From JBAZWE01 sp041658605 (GTDB lineage: Bacteria > Actinomycetota > Thermoleophilia > BMS3ABIN01): DNA of 64,000 bases. The stretch is taken from assembly GCA_041658605.1 (NCBI GenBank), contig JBAZZU010000002.1:65816-129815 (forward strand), in the 5' to 3' direction. The notes under the pieces were generated by a model that worked only from the letters and a program-made list of their open reading frames with translations, did no database searches and was not told the DNA's origin. Below, one piece after another: positions 1 through 8,875 of this stretch (within the stretch, counting starts at the first letter, position 1; the number at the start of each line of letters is the position of its first letter). Position numbers and translations under genes: made by a program.

Positions 1-180
1 GACTGGATTTTATCACGGTAACAGGTGCAGCCGGCCGCGGAACAAGAATCTGCTGCCCGGCCGCAAAAGCCCAGTTTGACACCGCTTGAGCTACTGTCTA
101 ATCTTTTATCAGCTTCACAAGCATGTTTCTCACTTATAAATCAGCTCACAGACCATTCTTCCTGATCCCTAGGAGGCTCA

Positions 181-1290
181 TTGAAAGCAGTAATACTCGT
201 TGGCGGGCAGGGCACGCGTTTGCGCCCCCTGACGCTCGGCACTCCAAAGCCGATGGTTCCCGTGGCCAACAAACCATTCGTCTCCTATGTCATGGAGCAT
301 CTCAGAAACCATGATATCGGTGAGGTGATTTTTTCCATGGGCTACCTGCCGGACGGCATCAAGGCATACTTTGGCGACGGCAGCGAGTTCGGCCTGAAGG
401 TGACCTATGTCGTCGAGGACCGGCCCCTGGGCACCGCGGGCGCCGTCAAGAATGTTGAGGAGCATGTGCGTGACGGTGACTTCCTCGTGTTGAACGGCGA
501 TATCCTCACGGATCTCGACATCACCAGCCTGATTGAATTCCACAAGGAAAAAAACGCTGTCGGTACCATAGCCCTGACCCCGGTTGACGATCCCACAGCT
601 TATGGCCTGGTAAGGACCGGCGGTGAGGGCGATGTACTCGGTTTTCTGGAGAAGCCCAGCTGGGACCAGATCGACACAAATCTCATCAATGCCGGAACTT
701 ATGTCTTAAAGAGCGAGGTCCTCGACCTGATCCCCGAGGGGACCGAGTATTCCTTTGAGCGCGGCGTCTTCCCAAGGCTTGTCGGCAAGGGGCTTTTTGG
801 TTTTCGCAGTGATTCCTACTGGATGGACATCGGTACGCCGGAAAAGTACCTGCAGGCTCACTACGATATCCTCGAGAAGAACGTGGAGACGAGCATATCC
901 GCCTGTCTTGACGAGGACTTCGTATGTGTTCAGGGAAAGATAGATCTGGAGACGGGAGCGAAACTTGTACCCCCGGTCATTATCGGAGAGGGGTCAAGGA
1001 TCATGGCGGGTGCCCGGATCGGCCGGATGGCCATAATCGGCGCCGGTTGCACTGTCGAGTCGGGCAGCGTCATTGAGGAATCCATTCTGCAGGATGGCTG
1101 CACGATCAAGGAGAATGTCACCGTGCGTCGCAGTATCGTAGGCAAGGGGGCGTCGCTGGGTCGTGGCACCGTTGTATCAGGAGGAGCAATTATAGGCGAG
1201 GGTGCTGTGATCGAAGGCGACAATATGCTCACGAATCACATCAGGGTCTATCCCGGGACCGTCGTCAAGGAAGGCTCGATCAAGTTCTGA
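181..1290 (+). CDS. Sugar-nucleotide pyrophosphorylase (mannose-1-phosphate guanylyltransferase type)
   Basis: Family NDP-sugar pyrophosphorylase: joins a nucleoside triphosphate to a sugar 1-phosphate in the cytoplasm to make an activated sugar for envelope glycans. Residues 8-18 hold the GGQGTRLRPLT nucleotide loop, followed by TPKPM with the conserved Lys23, and LNGD at 105-107 gives the metal-binding Asp. From about residue 250 hexapeptide repeats form a left-handed beta-helix, as in two-domain mannose-1-P guanylyltransferases. Length 369 aa is normal for GMPPB/ManC-like enzymes. The start is TTG, placed right after a strong AGGAGG. The 3' end overlaps the convergent HEAT-repeat gene by 11 bp. 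The ugd and glycosyltransferase genes nearby fit polysaccharide synthesis. The sugar (mannose versus glucose) and the nucleotide cannot be fixed from sequence alone. Confidence 0.85.
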   Translation: MKAVILVGGQGTRLRPLTLGTPKPMVPVANKPFVSYVMEHLRNHDIGEVIFSMGYLPDGIKAYFGDGSEFGLKVTYVVEDRPLGTAGAVKNVEEHVRDGDFLVLNGDILTDLDITSLIEFHKEKNAVGTIALTPVDDPTAYGLVRTGGEGDVLGFLEKPSWDQIDTNLINAGTYVLKSEVLDLIPEGTEYSFERGVFPRLVGKGLFGFRSDSYWMDIGTPEKYLQAHYDILEKNVETSISACLDEDFVCVQGKIDLETGAKLVPPVIIGEGSRIMAGARIGRMAIIGAGCTVESGSVIEESILQDGCTIKENVTVRRSIVGKGASLGRGTVVSGGAIIGEGAVIEGDNMLTNHIRVYPGTVVKEGSIKF

Positions 1291-1948
1291 CCAGCTCAAG
1301 CGCTGTGTTCGCCGCTTCCGCTACCGTGATTTCTCTCAGTTCACCATCTTCATAAATCCTGAAACTGGAATCGTCACTGGCAAGCTCCTGCAGCCTGGCT
1401 GTCGATCCGGTCAGACCTGTTCTTCCGATCACCCGGGCCGCCAGACCCCTTACCGCGGGATTTTCGCTATCAAGACTCTCCCTGAGGACCGTCTCCGAGC
1501 CGGGTATGTCTTCTATACCGGCGTCCGCCATGCGTCCCATGGCCCAGAGCACGCCTTTCCGGAAAACGTTCTCTTCATCCTCGCCATGCAGGGATACGAT
1601 TATCGGCGGGATGTCGGTAAAGGCGAGGGGGCGTGCGCAAACGATTTCCCCCAGGAGTTCCGGCGCGCTCCAGCCCATGCCGCCCGACTCTTCCCGGGCG
1701 GACCAGATCAGGCGTCTGACTACGTTCCTTAAAAGTTCTGGTTTATCGGGGTCTGAGGCTTTGGCGGCGGCGCCCATTGCCTCGATGGCGCGCCAGCAGA
1801 GGAGTTCTTCCTTGTTATATGCCAGGGAAACAAGCACCCCGAACGTTCTCTTGCTGCCCGCGGCAAGCCTAGCAACCCGATCATAGTCGGCTTCCTGCAG
1901 AGCTTCTCTGATCTCTTTTTTCAGGGAGGTCACGCGTTTTCCCGGCAC
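1280..1948 (-). CDS. HEAT-repeat-like protein of the DVU0298 type
   Basis: A 222-aa soluble all-helical protein made of HEAT-like units (for example the stretches around WRAIEAMG, GVLWAMGRMAD and AVRGLAARVIG). The motif SGGMGWSAPELLGE in the middle resembles the conserved block of the family named after Desulfovibrio DVU0298, which has no established function. HEAT arrays usually act as protein-binding scaffolds. No catalytic motif, signal peptide or membrane segment is visible. Its stop lies inside the 3' end of the convergent sugar-nucleotide pyrophosphorylase gene. The family assignment is from memory of its motif and only moderately certain. Confidence 0.7.
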   Translation of the reverse strand: MPGKRVTSLKKEIREALQEADYDRVARLAAGSKRTFGVLVSLAYNKEELLCWRAIEAMGAAAKASDPDKPELLRNVVRRLIWSAREESGGMGWSAPELLGEIVCARPLAFTDIPPIIVSLHGEDEENVFRKGVLWAMGRMADAGIEDIPGSETVLRESLDSENPAVRGLAARVIGRTGLTGSTARLQELASDDSSFRIYEDGELREITVAEAANTALELVRT

Positions 1949-2066
1949 GATTTGAATTAATCGAATCCGCGCGTCTTAACATAATGCCGCGCATGAGATT
2001 ACAGGGAAGTTTACCCGAAACGAGGCAGCCGAAACTCAGTAAATCCGAACCGGAGCCGGTGAGGGT

Positions 2067-3356
2067 TTATCGGCCGATGCCCTCGTAGGTGAACCCGGCC
2101 GCCCTGATCTCATCAGGGTCGAGGAAGTTGCGGCCATCGATGATGAGCGGGTAGCGCATCCTCTCCTTTATCTCTTTGAGAGGCAGGTGCGAGAATTCCT
2201 CCCACTCCGTCACCAGCACGACGGCGTCGCTGTCTTTCACGGCCGAAAGGACGTCGTCACAAAGAAGGATGCCCCTGACCGCCTTGGCGGCATAAGGTAT
2301 GGCAACCGGGTCATAGGCCTTGACGAGGGCGCCATCTCCCAGCAACCTTGAGGCCAGCACGATGGACGAGGCCTCCCTGAGGTCGCTCGTATCCGGTTTG
2401 AAGGACAGGCCCAGCAGGGCGATGGTTTTGTCGGTGAGAGTTCCCAGGTGCTTCTGAAGCTTATTGACGACCCGGCGTTTCTGCAGTTCGTTGACTTCGA
2501 TTACCGCGGTGAGCAGCTGGAAGTGATAGCCGGAGTTGCCGGCGATCTGTTTGAGCGCCGTCACGTCCTTGGGGAAGCACGAACCGCCGAAACCGATGCC
2601 CGCGTTCAGGAAGCTCCGGCCGATACGCTTGTCATAGCCCATACCGTCCGCGACTACGGATACATCGGCCCCGACTTCCTCGCAAACATTTGCAATCTCG
2701 TTGATGAAAGATATCTTCGTTGCCAGGAAAGCGTTGGAGGCGTACTTGATCATCTCCGCTGTTGGGATGTTTGTCTCCATGACCGGCGCGTCGAGGCTCT
2801 TGTATAACGAAGCCACAAGTTTGCCGGCCTCCGGGTTCCTCGATCCGATAACGATACGGTCTGGATGAAGGAAGTCGCTGATCGCAGTGCCTTCCCGTAA
2901 AAATTCCGGGTTGGAGACATAGTCGATAAAACCCACCTCCTGCCGGGCAAGCTCCGCGCTGATCTTGTTTCCGGTGCCGACCGGGACAGTGCTCTTCATG
3001 ACCAGGACATGATGTTCGCTGGTCAGTCCCGGCAGCGCTGACATGACCTGGAAGACGCGGCTCAAGTCGGCGTCGCCGGTAAAGGTCGGCGGTGTGTCGA
3101 CGGCGATGAACACCAGTTCACACTTATCAAATATATCCTCGAGAGAGGTTGTGAAGGTCATGCGATCGTGGTTCTTCTCTATGAGCTCAGGCAGTCCGGG
3201 TTCGTAGATTGGAATCTGTCCAGCTCTCAGGGCCGCGATCTTTTCGGCGTCGATGTCCATGCAGACCACTTTGTTGCCCAGTTCGGCCAGGCACGTGCCG
3301 GTGACCAGGCCCACATAACCTATTCCTATTACTCCAACTGACTCCATTGCGGCCAT
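2067..3356 (-). CDS. ugd: UDP-glucose 6-dehydrogenase
   Basis: Oxidises UDP-glucose twice with NAD+ to UDP-glucuronate, a precursor of acidic envelope polysaccharides. The Rossmann motif GIGYVGLVTG is at residues 11-20, the catalytic loop GFGGSCFPKD has Cys260, and the conserved Lys204 lies in EMIKYASNAF. The C-terminal UDP-binding domain is complete, and 429 aa is the normal family length. Met4 (ATG GAG) is an alternative start closer to the Rossmann strand. The gene stands between the pyrophosphorylase and an LCP-type wall ligase, consistent with capsule or wall-polymer synthesis. GDP-mannose dehydrogenase is a relative, but the motif set fits the UDP-glucose enzyme better. Confidence 0.93.
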   Translation of the reverse strand: MAAMESVGVIGIGYVGLVTGTCLAELGNKVVCMDIDAEKIAALRAGQIPIYEPGLPELIEKNHDRMTFTTSLEDIFDKCELVFIAVDTPPTFTGDADLSRVFQVMSALPGLTSEHHVLVMKSTVPVGTGNKISAELARQEVGFIDYVSNPEFLREGTAISDFLHPDRIVIGSRNPEAGKLVASLYKSLDAPVMETNIPTAEMIKYASNAFLATKISFINEIANVCEEVGADVSVVADGMGYDKRIGRSFLNAGIGFGGSCFPKDVTALKQIAGNSGYHFQLLTAVIEVNELQKRRVVNKLQKHLGTLTDKTIALLGLSFKPDTSDLREASSIVLASRLLGDGALVKAYDPVAIPYAAKAVRGILLCDDVLSAVKDSDAVVLVTEWEEFSHLPLKEIKERMRYPLIIDGRNFLDPDEIRAAGFTYEGIGR

Positions 3357-3424
3357 CAGGGTCTATCCTGCCTTTCTGAGGTTCGGGAAAAGCTCACAGG
3401 GTCTGCGAGCATCGGGATCTTGAA

Positions 3425-5179
3425 TTATTCAACGGGCTTGAAGGAAACAGCCAGCTGCACCATCGTATCTTCGCTGAGGGAATTCTGCAGCGTGTTGGTG
3501 ATCCAGCAGACGACATCTCCGTCCTGCCAGGATATATTTCTGATGTTGCTCTCTGCATAATAGAAACGATATATCTTTCCGTTGATGTCCCGTTCGGTGC
3601 TGGGCTGCTGCAATAGCGGGGCCTGGGTAAAAGTTGTTTCCATTATTCCCCACGCCTGTCCGGCTTCATTCTCTCCTACTACTTTCAGAGCCGGTTTTGG
3701 GCCTTCATCGGTATCAATCTCATAAACGTGAAAATCACGGTAGTCGAACTCCGCGGGGAAGTTCGCTGGTTTCTGCACCTGGAAGGGTAGCTGGAGCCTG
3801 GCCGCCTGCCAGCTCAAATGGCCGGTTTCCGAGTCCTGCTCGAACGTCAGGGCTGTTTTTATCTCCGGCTTTTTTTCTGTCAGTTGACCGTCGAAGCTGC
3901 TTCCCACTACGACTACAAGCTGTGATTTTGTGATCATGTCCGCGGGTAACAGCGATACCGTTGCCGGATTCAGGAGAGACGCGAGGTCTTCCGCTGCCTG
4001 CTGGTTGCCTTCGGTGAAAAAGACCTGATTCTCCGCAAAGCTCGAATAGTTACCGCCAACGACTGTTTTGGAACAGCCTTTCTGCTGCAGCAGCTGTGAG
4101 GCCAGCGTCGCGGCCCCTGTGGTATCGCTGCCGTTATAGACCTCGATGCTCATCTGCCTGGTCCTGTCAGATGGAACCTGTGGCGCTGCGGCGCCTGGAA
4201 CCGACGGCTCCGGCTTGATGAATGCAGGTGTCTGGAACTGCTCGATCACGCTTGTCAGATCCGTTTTCGACAGGGCCAGATAGCCGCTTCCGGCCATTTC
4301 ATCCACTGGCACCTGTGCCTGGTGAATGCGGTCTCTGCCCACCGTGATCACAAACTTGGTCAGTGACAGGACATCACTGCGTCCGATGTCGGAGGTGGTA
4401 TTGCTGGCGAAAACGTCAGCAAGTTCGGGAATCCTGGCAAGGTTGCCCCACTTCAGCGACTGGGACTTGACGTCCCTGATGAAATATTGCTGGCGCGCGA
4501 TGCGCATGAAGTCTGAATCCGTATGGCGGTAGCGCACATAAGCCAGGGCGTCCTTACCATTGAGTTTCTGGTACCCGGGATAGATATCGATCGGCTCGTA
4601 TTCCTCGCCGTAGAACGCGTCGCTGTTATCATTGAAATAACGCTGGTCGACATCGACGTAGACTCCACCCATTGCATCCACAGCTTTTTCAAAGCCGCTG
4701 TAATTGATGAGCACAAAATGATGTATGGGCAGACCGGTCAGTTCGCGGACGGTATCAATCGCGAGGGGGGTGCCGCCTGTAGCGTAGGCGGCATTTATCT
4801 TTTCCGGTCCCAGGCCGGGAATATTGACCACAAGATCCCTGGGAATGGATAAAATCGACATGCATTCGCCGTTGGGATTGACGCGGACGAGTATGATCGA
4901 GTCGGAGCGTTTGGAGTTGCCGTCAGGATCCTCGTCGGTACCCATGACAAGGATGTTCCTGGGTTCGTCCGGCAGTGCGATATCCAGCTGCTGCTTTGCT
5001 TCGTAGATGACCTCAGTATCAACGCCGATCTTGCCCAGCGTATGGTATACGAAGATGAAACCGGCCAGCCCGACGGTCAGGGCGATGGCGAGAAGAGAAA
5101 TCAGCGTCCACTTTAAGATTCTCTTCCACAGAACCGGTTTTTTGTAGTGCCTCCCGCGTGTTGGAAATCCCAAACCCAT
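3425..5179 (-). CDS. LytR-CpsA-Psr (LCP) family wall-polymer ligase with LytR_C domain
   Basis: LCP proteins transfer lipid-linked glycopolymers onto peptidoglycan at the outer face of the membrane. Residues 21-48 form a single transmembrane anchor after a basic N-terminus. The LCP domain spans roughly 75-260, with NILVMGTD, the catalytic-site stretch SILSIPRDL and the LAYVRYRHTDSDFMRIARQQ block containing the Arg/Asp residues that bind the pyrophosphate-polyprenyl substrate. A LytR_C domain follows at about 343-430 (IEVYNGSDTTGAA). A further 150-residue C-terminal beta-rich extension is not part of the usual family. At 584 aa it is longer than most LCP proteins. It sits with ugd and a GT4 gene on the same strand. 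Confidence 0.9.
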   Translation of the reverse strand: MGLGFPTRGRHYKKPVLWKRILKWTLISLLAIALTVGLAGFIFVYHTLGKIGVDTEVIYEAKQQLDIALPDEPRNILVMGTDEDPDGNSKRSDSIILVRVNPNGECMSILSIPRDLVVNIPGLGPEKINAAYATGGTPLAIDTVRELTGLPIHHFVLINYSGFEKAVDAMGGVYVDVDQRYFNDNSDAFYGEEYEPIDIYPGYQKLNGKDALAYVRYRHTDSDFMRIARQQYFIRDVKSQSLKWGNLARIPELADVFASNTTSDIGRSDVLSLTKFVITVGRDRIHQAQVPVDEMAGSGYLALSKTDLTSVIEQFQTPAFIKPEPSVPGAAAPQVPSDRTRQMSIEVYNGSDTTGAATLASQLLQQKGCSKTVVGGNYSSFAENQVFFTEGNQQAAEDLASLLNPATVSLLPADMITKSQLVVVVGSSFDGQLTEKKPEIKTALTFEQDSETGHLSWQAARLQLPFQVQKPANFPAEFDYRDFHVYEIDTDEGPKPALKVVGENEAGQAWGIMETTFTQAPLLQQPSTERDINGKIYRFYYAESNIRNISWQDGDVVCWITNTLQNSLSEDTMVQLAVSFKPVE

Positions 5180-5264
5180 TGCCTTTAATTGAAAACAGTC
5201 TTACATAACCGGCCTCTCGAGGAGGCGAAAAACCGTGGTCAATTATAGCGCACCATCTTCATAC

Positions 5265-6299
5265 CTAGCAAGAACCCTGTTTTTCCAGCACTTTTTCATA
5301 GACCCGCTCATAACCGTCAGTGCATCTGCTGACGCTGAATTTATCCTGCACATGCTGGCGGCATGCCTTCGCGTCGATTTCGCCGATCCTGTCCAGAGCG
5401 GCCACCATTTCATCGACGTTCTTTACCATGAAGCCGGTAACGCCATCCACCACCACTTCAGGAGCGGCGCCCTCGGGAAACGAGATGACCGGTGTCCCGG
5501 TAGCCATAGCCTCGATCATGACCAGTCCGAATGGCTCCGGCCACTGTATCGGGAAGAGGAAGGCCTTTGCCTTAGAGAACAGGTTCCATTTCTCCGTCAG
5601 GCTCACTTCCCCTACAAAGCTGATCTGCTCACCATCGATATGGGGTCTGATGACCGTTTCGTAATAATCGCGTGACTGGTGCTGGATAGCGCCGGCGATA
5701 ACCAGTTTCTGGCCGGTGCGCTTTGCGACTTCTATGGCCGTATGAAAGCCCTTGTCGGCGCACAGGCGGCCGAAAGCCAGCAGGTAGTCCCCCTTGTCCT
5801 CCTTTTCGACAAACGGCCAGCTGCTGATGTCGATCGGGTTATAGACTGTGCCCGCGTATTGGATGTTCGGGCAGCAACTTCGCTGATACTCGCTTATAGC
5901 CACATAATGCGCCGAGTTGCCGAATTGCCTGTAGTAACTGCAGACGTCTTCTGAAAAGGGGCCATGCAGGGTGTGAACCACAGGTGTCTTGATGAGCGTT
6001 GCGAAAGGCACGGCGGTAAAACCGCTATGGTCATGAATGATGTCAAACTCGTCGGCCCTCAGCAGGCAGTCGGCGGTTTGCCGAACGTCATACAGGGTTT
6101 CACCGATACGGTCAGGCAGCTGCTCAGGGAAAATCGATACGAGCCCGGCCTTTGTTTCGGAGTCGCCTGAGGCAAACAGGGTGACATCATGGCCACGCTC
6201 GACCAGCTCGTTGGTTAAGTAATAAACAACCCATTCGATACCGCCGTAACCGGCCGGAGGTATTTTGATCCATGGCGGCGCCAGCATCGCGATTTTCAT
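5265..6299 (-). CDS. Family 4 glycosyltransferase
   Basis: A retaining GT-B glycosyltransferase of 344 aa. The N-terminal half begins with IAMLAPPW and a Gly-rich loop AGYGGIEWVVYYL. The C-terminal half contains the donor-site block EPFGLVMIEAMATGTPVISFPEGAAPEVV with the E-x7-E arrangement typical of GT4. The close spacing of 'PPAGYGGIEWVV' to the N-terminus is the pattern of GT4 proteins annotated as acting on cell-surface glycans. No membrane segment is seen. It lies upstream of the LCP gene on the same strand, so a role in making the polymer the LCP protein attaches is plausible. Donor and acceptor are unknown. Confidence 0.88.
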   Translation of the reverse strand: MKIAMLAPPWIKIPPAGYGGIEWVVYYLTNELVERGHDVTLFASGDSETKAGLVSIFPEQLPDRIGETLYDVRQTADCLLRADEFDIIHDHSGFTAVPFATLIKTPVVHTLHGPFSEDVCSYYRQFGNSAHYVAISEYQRSCCPNIQYAGTVYNPIDISSWPFVEKEDKGDYLLAFGRLCADKGFHTAIEVAKRTGQKLVIAGAIQHQSRDYYETVIRPHIDGEQISFVGEVSLTEKWNLFSKAKAFLFPIQWPEPFGLVMIEAMATGTPVISFPEGAAPEVVVDGVTGFMVKNVDEMVAALDRIGEIDAKACRQHVQDKFSVSRCTDGYERVYEKVLEKQGSC

Positions 6300-6375
6300 T
6301 GAACCTCACCTGTGACGATTGATTTATGCGTTGAAAACTTCAGAATGTTTATTACCCGATGAGCGTCTTTTTACT

Positions 6376-7404
6376 CTATTGTCCCGCGAAGGCCGCGGAA
6401 ATGCTGTCAACCAGAAACTGGACGGTCTCAGACGGTGTCTCGGTCGTCGACAGCCCGGCCGCCTGTTTATGGCCGCCGCCGTTCCTGGCGCGCGCTATCC
6501 GCTGGACATCGACCTTGTCCGTGGAAGAACGCAGGCTGACCCTGTACTCGACTTCATCCTGCGGCTCTGAACCGTCTTCTGCCGTCCGGGGACGTTCATA
6601 AATGAGCGCGCCTACCTGTACTCCTTCAATTGCCCTCAGGCTGTCTACCAGGCCTTCGGTTAGTTGTCCGTCGGCGCCCGCGCCCGCGAAGTCAGCTTTT
6701 TCAAGTACCCCGATCGCCAGTCTGCCGTCACAGGCCATTGTAAGGTTGTTGAACATCCTGCAGAGAAGCCGGCTTTTAGCCAGCGGCATGGTCTCATAGA
6801 TATTACGGAATATGAGTGTATGGTCGACGCCGCTGCTTATAAGATCCGCCGCGACCCTCAGGGTGGTGGGTGTCGTCGAGGAATACTGGAAGCGGCCGCT
6901 GTCGACGAGGATACCCGAATAGAGCGCCTGCGCCATTTCCACATCTATTTCTAATCCCATGCGCCCGAGGATGAAAAAAATGATCTCCGCCGTGGAGCTG
7001 GCGCTACCGATGACCAGGTTGACTGTGCCGAAACGTGAATTGTCGCCATGATGGTCGATGTTGATGATCCTGGGAGCTTTTTCCACCAGCTCTTCATTGC
7101 CGATTCGATCCGCGTTGCCACAATCGACGGCTATTAGTGTTCTTTCAGCAGCATCCTCGGGTGGTTTGCCCAGTCTGACCTCGGAGAGAGCTTCGAGAAA
7201 ATGGTATTCGGGCGCCACGCTTCCTGCTCCCGAGAGGTACATGATACTGTCGGCGCCGTTATGGCTGAGTGCTCTATGCATAGCGATCATACTTCCCAGG
7301 GCATCGGCATCGGGATTGACGTGGGCGGTTACCAGGACTTTTTTTTCGCGTGCCAGCGCATCAGCGACTTCGTCGAATATCGCTTCTGTTGAGATAGGAT
7401 CCAT
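6376..7404 (-). CDS. DHH/DHHA1 phosphoesterase (NrnA-like nanoRNase/pAp phosphatase)
   Basis: Members degrade short oligoribonucleotides or dephosphorylate 3'-phosphoadenosine 5'-phosphate; some relatives hydrolyse cyclic dinucleotides. Motif I AHVNPDADALG at residues 27-37 supplies His28, Asp32 and Asp34. Asp94 lies in IAVDCGN, and the signature DHH is at 117-119. The DHHA1 substrate-binding motif GGGHKQAAG is near the C-terminus. The length of 342 aa and the lack of extra domains match NrnA. A small membrane peptide gene lies 91 bp upstream on the same strand. In Gram-positive genomes nrnA is usually beside rbfA/truB, but those genes are not here, so c-di-AMP or c-di-GMP breakdown product turnover is also possible. 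Confidence 0.9.
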   Translation of the reverse strand: MDPISTEAIFDEVADALAREKKVLVTAHVNPDADALGSMIAMHRALSHNGADSIMYLSGAGSVAPEYHFLEALSEVRLGKPPEDAAERTLIAVDCGNADRIGNEELVEKAPRIINIDHHGDNSRFGTVNLVIGSASSTAEIIFFILGRMGLEIDVEMAQALYSGILVDSGRFQYSSTTPTTLRVAADLISSGVDHTLIFRNIYETMPLAKSRLLCRMFNNLTMACDGRLAIGVLEKADFAGAGADGQLTEGLVDSLRAIEGVQVGALIYERPRTAEDGSEPQDEVEYRVSLRSSTDKVDVQRIARARNGGGHKQAAGLSTTETPSETVQFLVDSISAAFAGQ

Positions 7405-7495
7405 TGCGCCGCATCACCCTTTTTTCGGACCTGGACGGACGTCATGCATCCTATTGGATGGAGAGTTTGGAGGCAAGCACCCGGGAGAAAAAAGG

Positions 7496-7588
7496 CTAAT
7501 ACTGTTCAGGCTGTTTTTCGCGCAACCAGTAAGCACCGGCGCCGGCCATTGCGGCCAGGATTATCAGAATAAACAGCATCTTTTTCAT
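7496..7588 (-). CDS. Small single-span membrane protein (30 aa)
   Basis: A 30-residue reading frame with a good ribosome site (GGAGGCGAC directly before ATG). It begins MKKMLFILIILAAMAGAG, one hydrophobic helix, and ends in a short charged tail WLREKQPEQY. The size, topology and Lys-Lys start resemble the tiny single-span proteins common in actinobacteria, but I cannot assign it to a named family. It lies upstream of the DHH phosphoesterase gene on the same strand. The evidence for coding is the ribosome site together with an uninterrupted hydrophobic helix. Confidence 0.55.
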   Translation of the reverse strand: MKKMLFILIILAAMAGAGAYWLREKQPEQY

Positions 7589-7656
7589 GTCGCCTCCAAA
7601 AGCTTGAAAAGGGGTCTGCAATAACGTAAAGAGGTTATGCCCGCAGATTGCATGAA

Positions 7657-8703
7657 TCAAGCCTCACTGGTTTCACGGGCAATGATATCGCTCCTTTCCC
7701 GCTGCACGATGAAGCGGATCGCCAGCAATAGCAGCAGGTAGAAAACAAATCCTGGAATGGCCGTGAACTCATCTTTTTCAAAGAGGAACATCTGGCCTAC
7801 GAATATCTGTATCAGTACCGATCGCTCGAACATTCGAAAGGCCGCAAGCCTGGAGCGGCGCAGGAGCAGCACGCCCAGGGTGATGAATACAGCGGAGAAA
7901 GTGTCTGAAGCCAGTATGGCCCAGTCAGTGAATCCGAAAGCATCCAGTTGCGAAAGAATGATTCCGGAGTCGAGCATCAAAGTAACAAAAATCACAATAG
8001 AACCAATGAACTGCAGCAGAAAAAAAAGAATGATAGCGGCCGTGAACCATCCCTTTCTGGATATCTGCTGATATTTCGCGATGAGCCTGTTTCTCAGGCC
8101 CACATAGATGCCCTTCCTGCCAGCCTCATCTGCATGCAGCCCATGTATGATCCTCGTAAGCTCCACAACCAGGGGATCGCCGGCATCACTCTTGCCCAGC
8201 CCGTAAAGGATGAGCTTTTTTTCCTCCTCAGTATATTTACCGATTGGGAGTTCCCGCATTTCATTGATCGAATTGACGAGGTACTCGGTCTCCGAGTAAT
8301 GGGCGCTGGTCAGTACCCAGCGTGCTGTCATGTACAGGACGATAAAGACCGTATACATGATGGCAACCGAGGGTTGAAAGAAATAATCATTGTCCTGGGT
8401 GACGAACTTCCCCACCTCGTCCATGAACAGACCGAAACCGACGCCGCCCACGAGCGTGCCTATCGCTTCCAGCATGCTGCCCAGGAAAGTGAATAAAATG
8501 ATAATACCAACACCCATGAGCAGGCCCCCCCACAGTACGTGGGCTACATGAAGGCTGCTGCCGCCCATCTGGGGATACCCGGTGATCTTGAGAAACAGCC
8601 TCACGGAAAGAATCGTCACGATCGCCGCCAGCAGCCAGAGCTGCAGGCGGTCCATGCCGCGGATGTTGCGTATTAACGGGTTTTTTAGTTTTCCGGTCTT
8701 CAC
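7657..8703 (-). CDS. Polytopic membrane protein of unknown function
   Basis: A 348-aa integral membrane protein with about seven hydrophobic segments: one near residue 25, three between about 55 and 130, then three to four in the second half. Between them lies a soluble stretch of about 80 residues rich in charge. The most striking conserved-looking block is GFGLFMDEVGKFVTQDNDYFF around residue 90, in which acidic and aromatic residues sit at a membrane edge. I do not recognise a named family or a transport signature. It is monocistronic, with the selenoprotein-like gene about 170 bp upstream on the same strand. Confidence 0.75.
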   Translation of the reverse strand: MKTGKLKNPLIRNIRGMDRLQLWLLAAIVTILSVRLFLKITGYPQMGGSSLHVAHVLWGGLLMGVGIIILFTFLGSMLEAIGTLVGGVGFGLFMDEVGKFVTQDNDYFFQPSVAIMYTVFIVLYMTARWVLTSAHYSETEYLVNSINEMRELPIGKYTEEEKKLILYGLGKSDAGDPLVVELTRIIHGLHADEAGRKGIYVGLRNRLIAKYQQISRKGWFTAAIILFFLLQFIGSIVIFVTLMLDSGIILSQLDAFGFTDWAILASDTFSAVFITLGVLLLRRSRLAAFRMFERSVLIQIFVGQMFLFEKDEFTAIPGFVFYLLLLLAIRFIVQRERSDIIARETSEA

Positions 8704-8875
8704 TTTGCTGGCAACCGGGCTTTCTTTCGTTGAGTTTTTCCTAAGACAGCAAATGAATTTCCGCAGGACAGGAAAGCAAACCGGCCTTGCTCAGGCGGTG
8801 CCCCGTTTCTGTTCCTGAGGCCGATCCGCCCTGCCTGCATGGGGATAATACCCGGTCATATGCCTGAGTATGACA

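Noticed and set aside
1..180. Gene in the first 180 bases
   Set aside because: Only a short frame at 123-314 that overlaps the pyrophosphorylase in another frame; the region looks like spacer and promoter.
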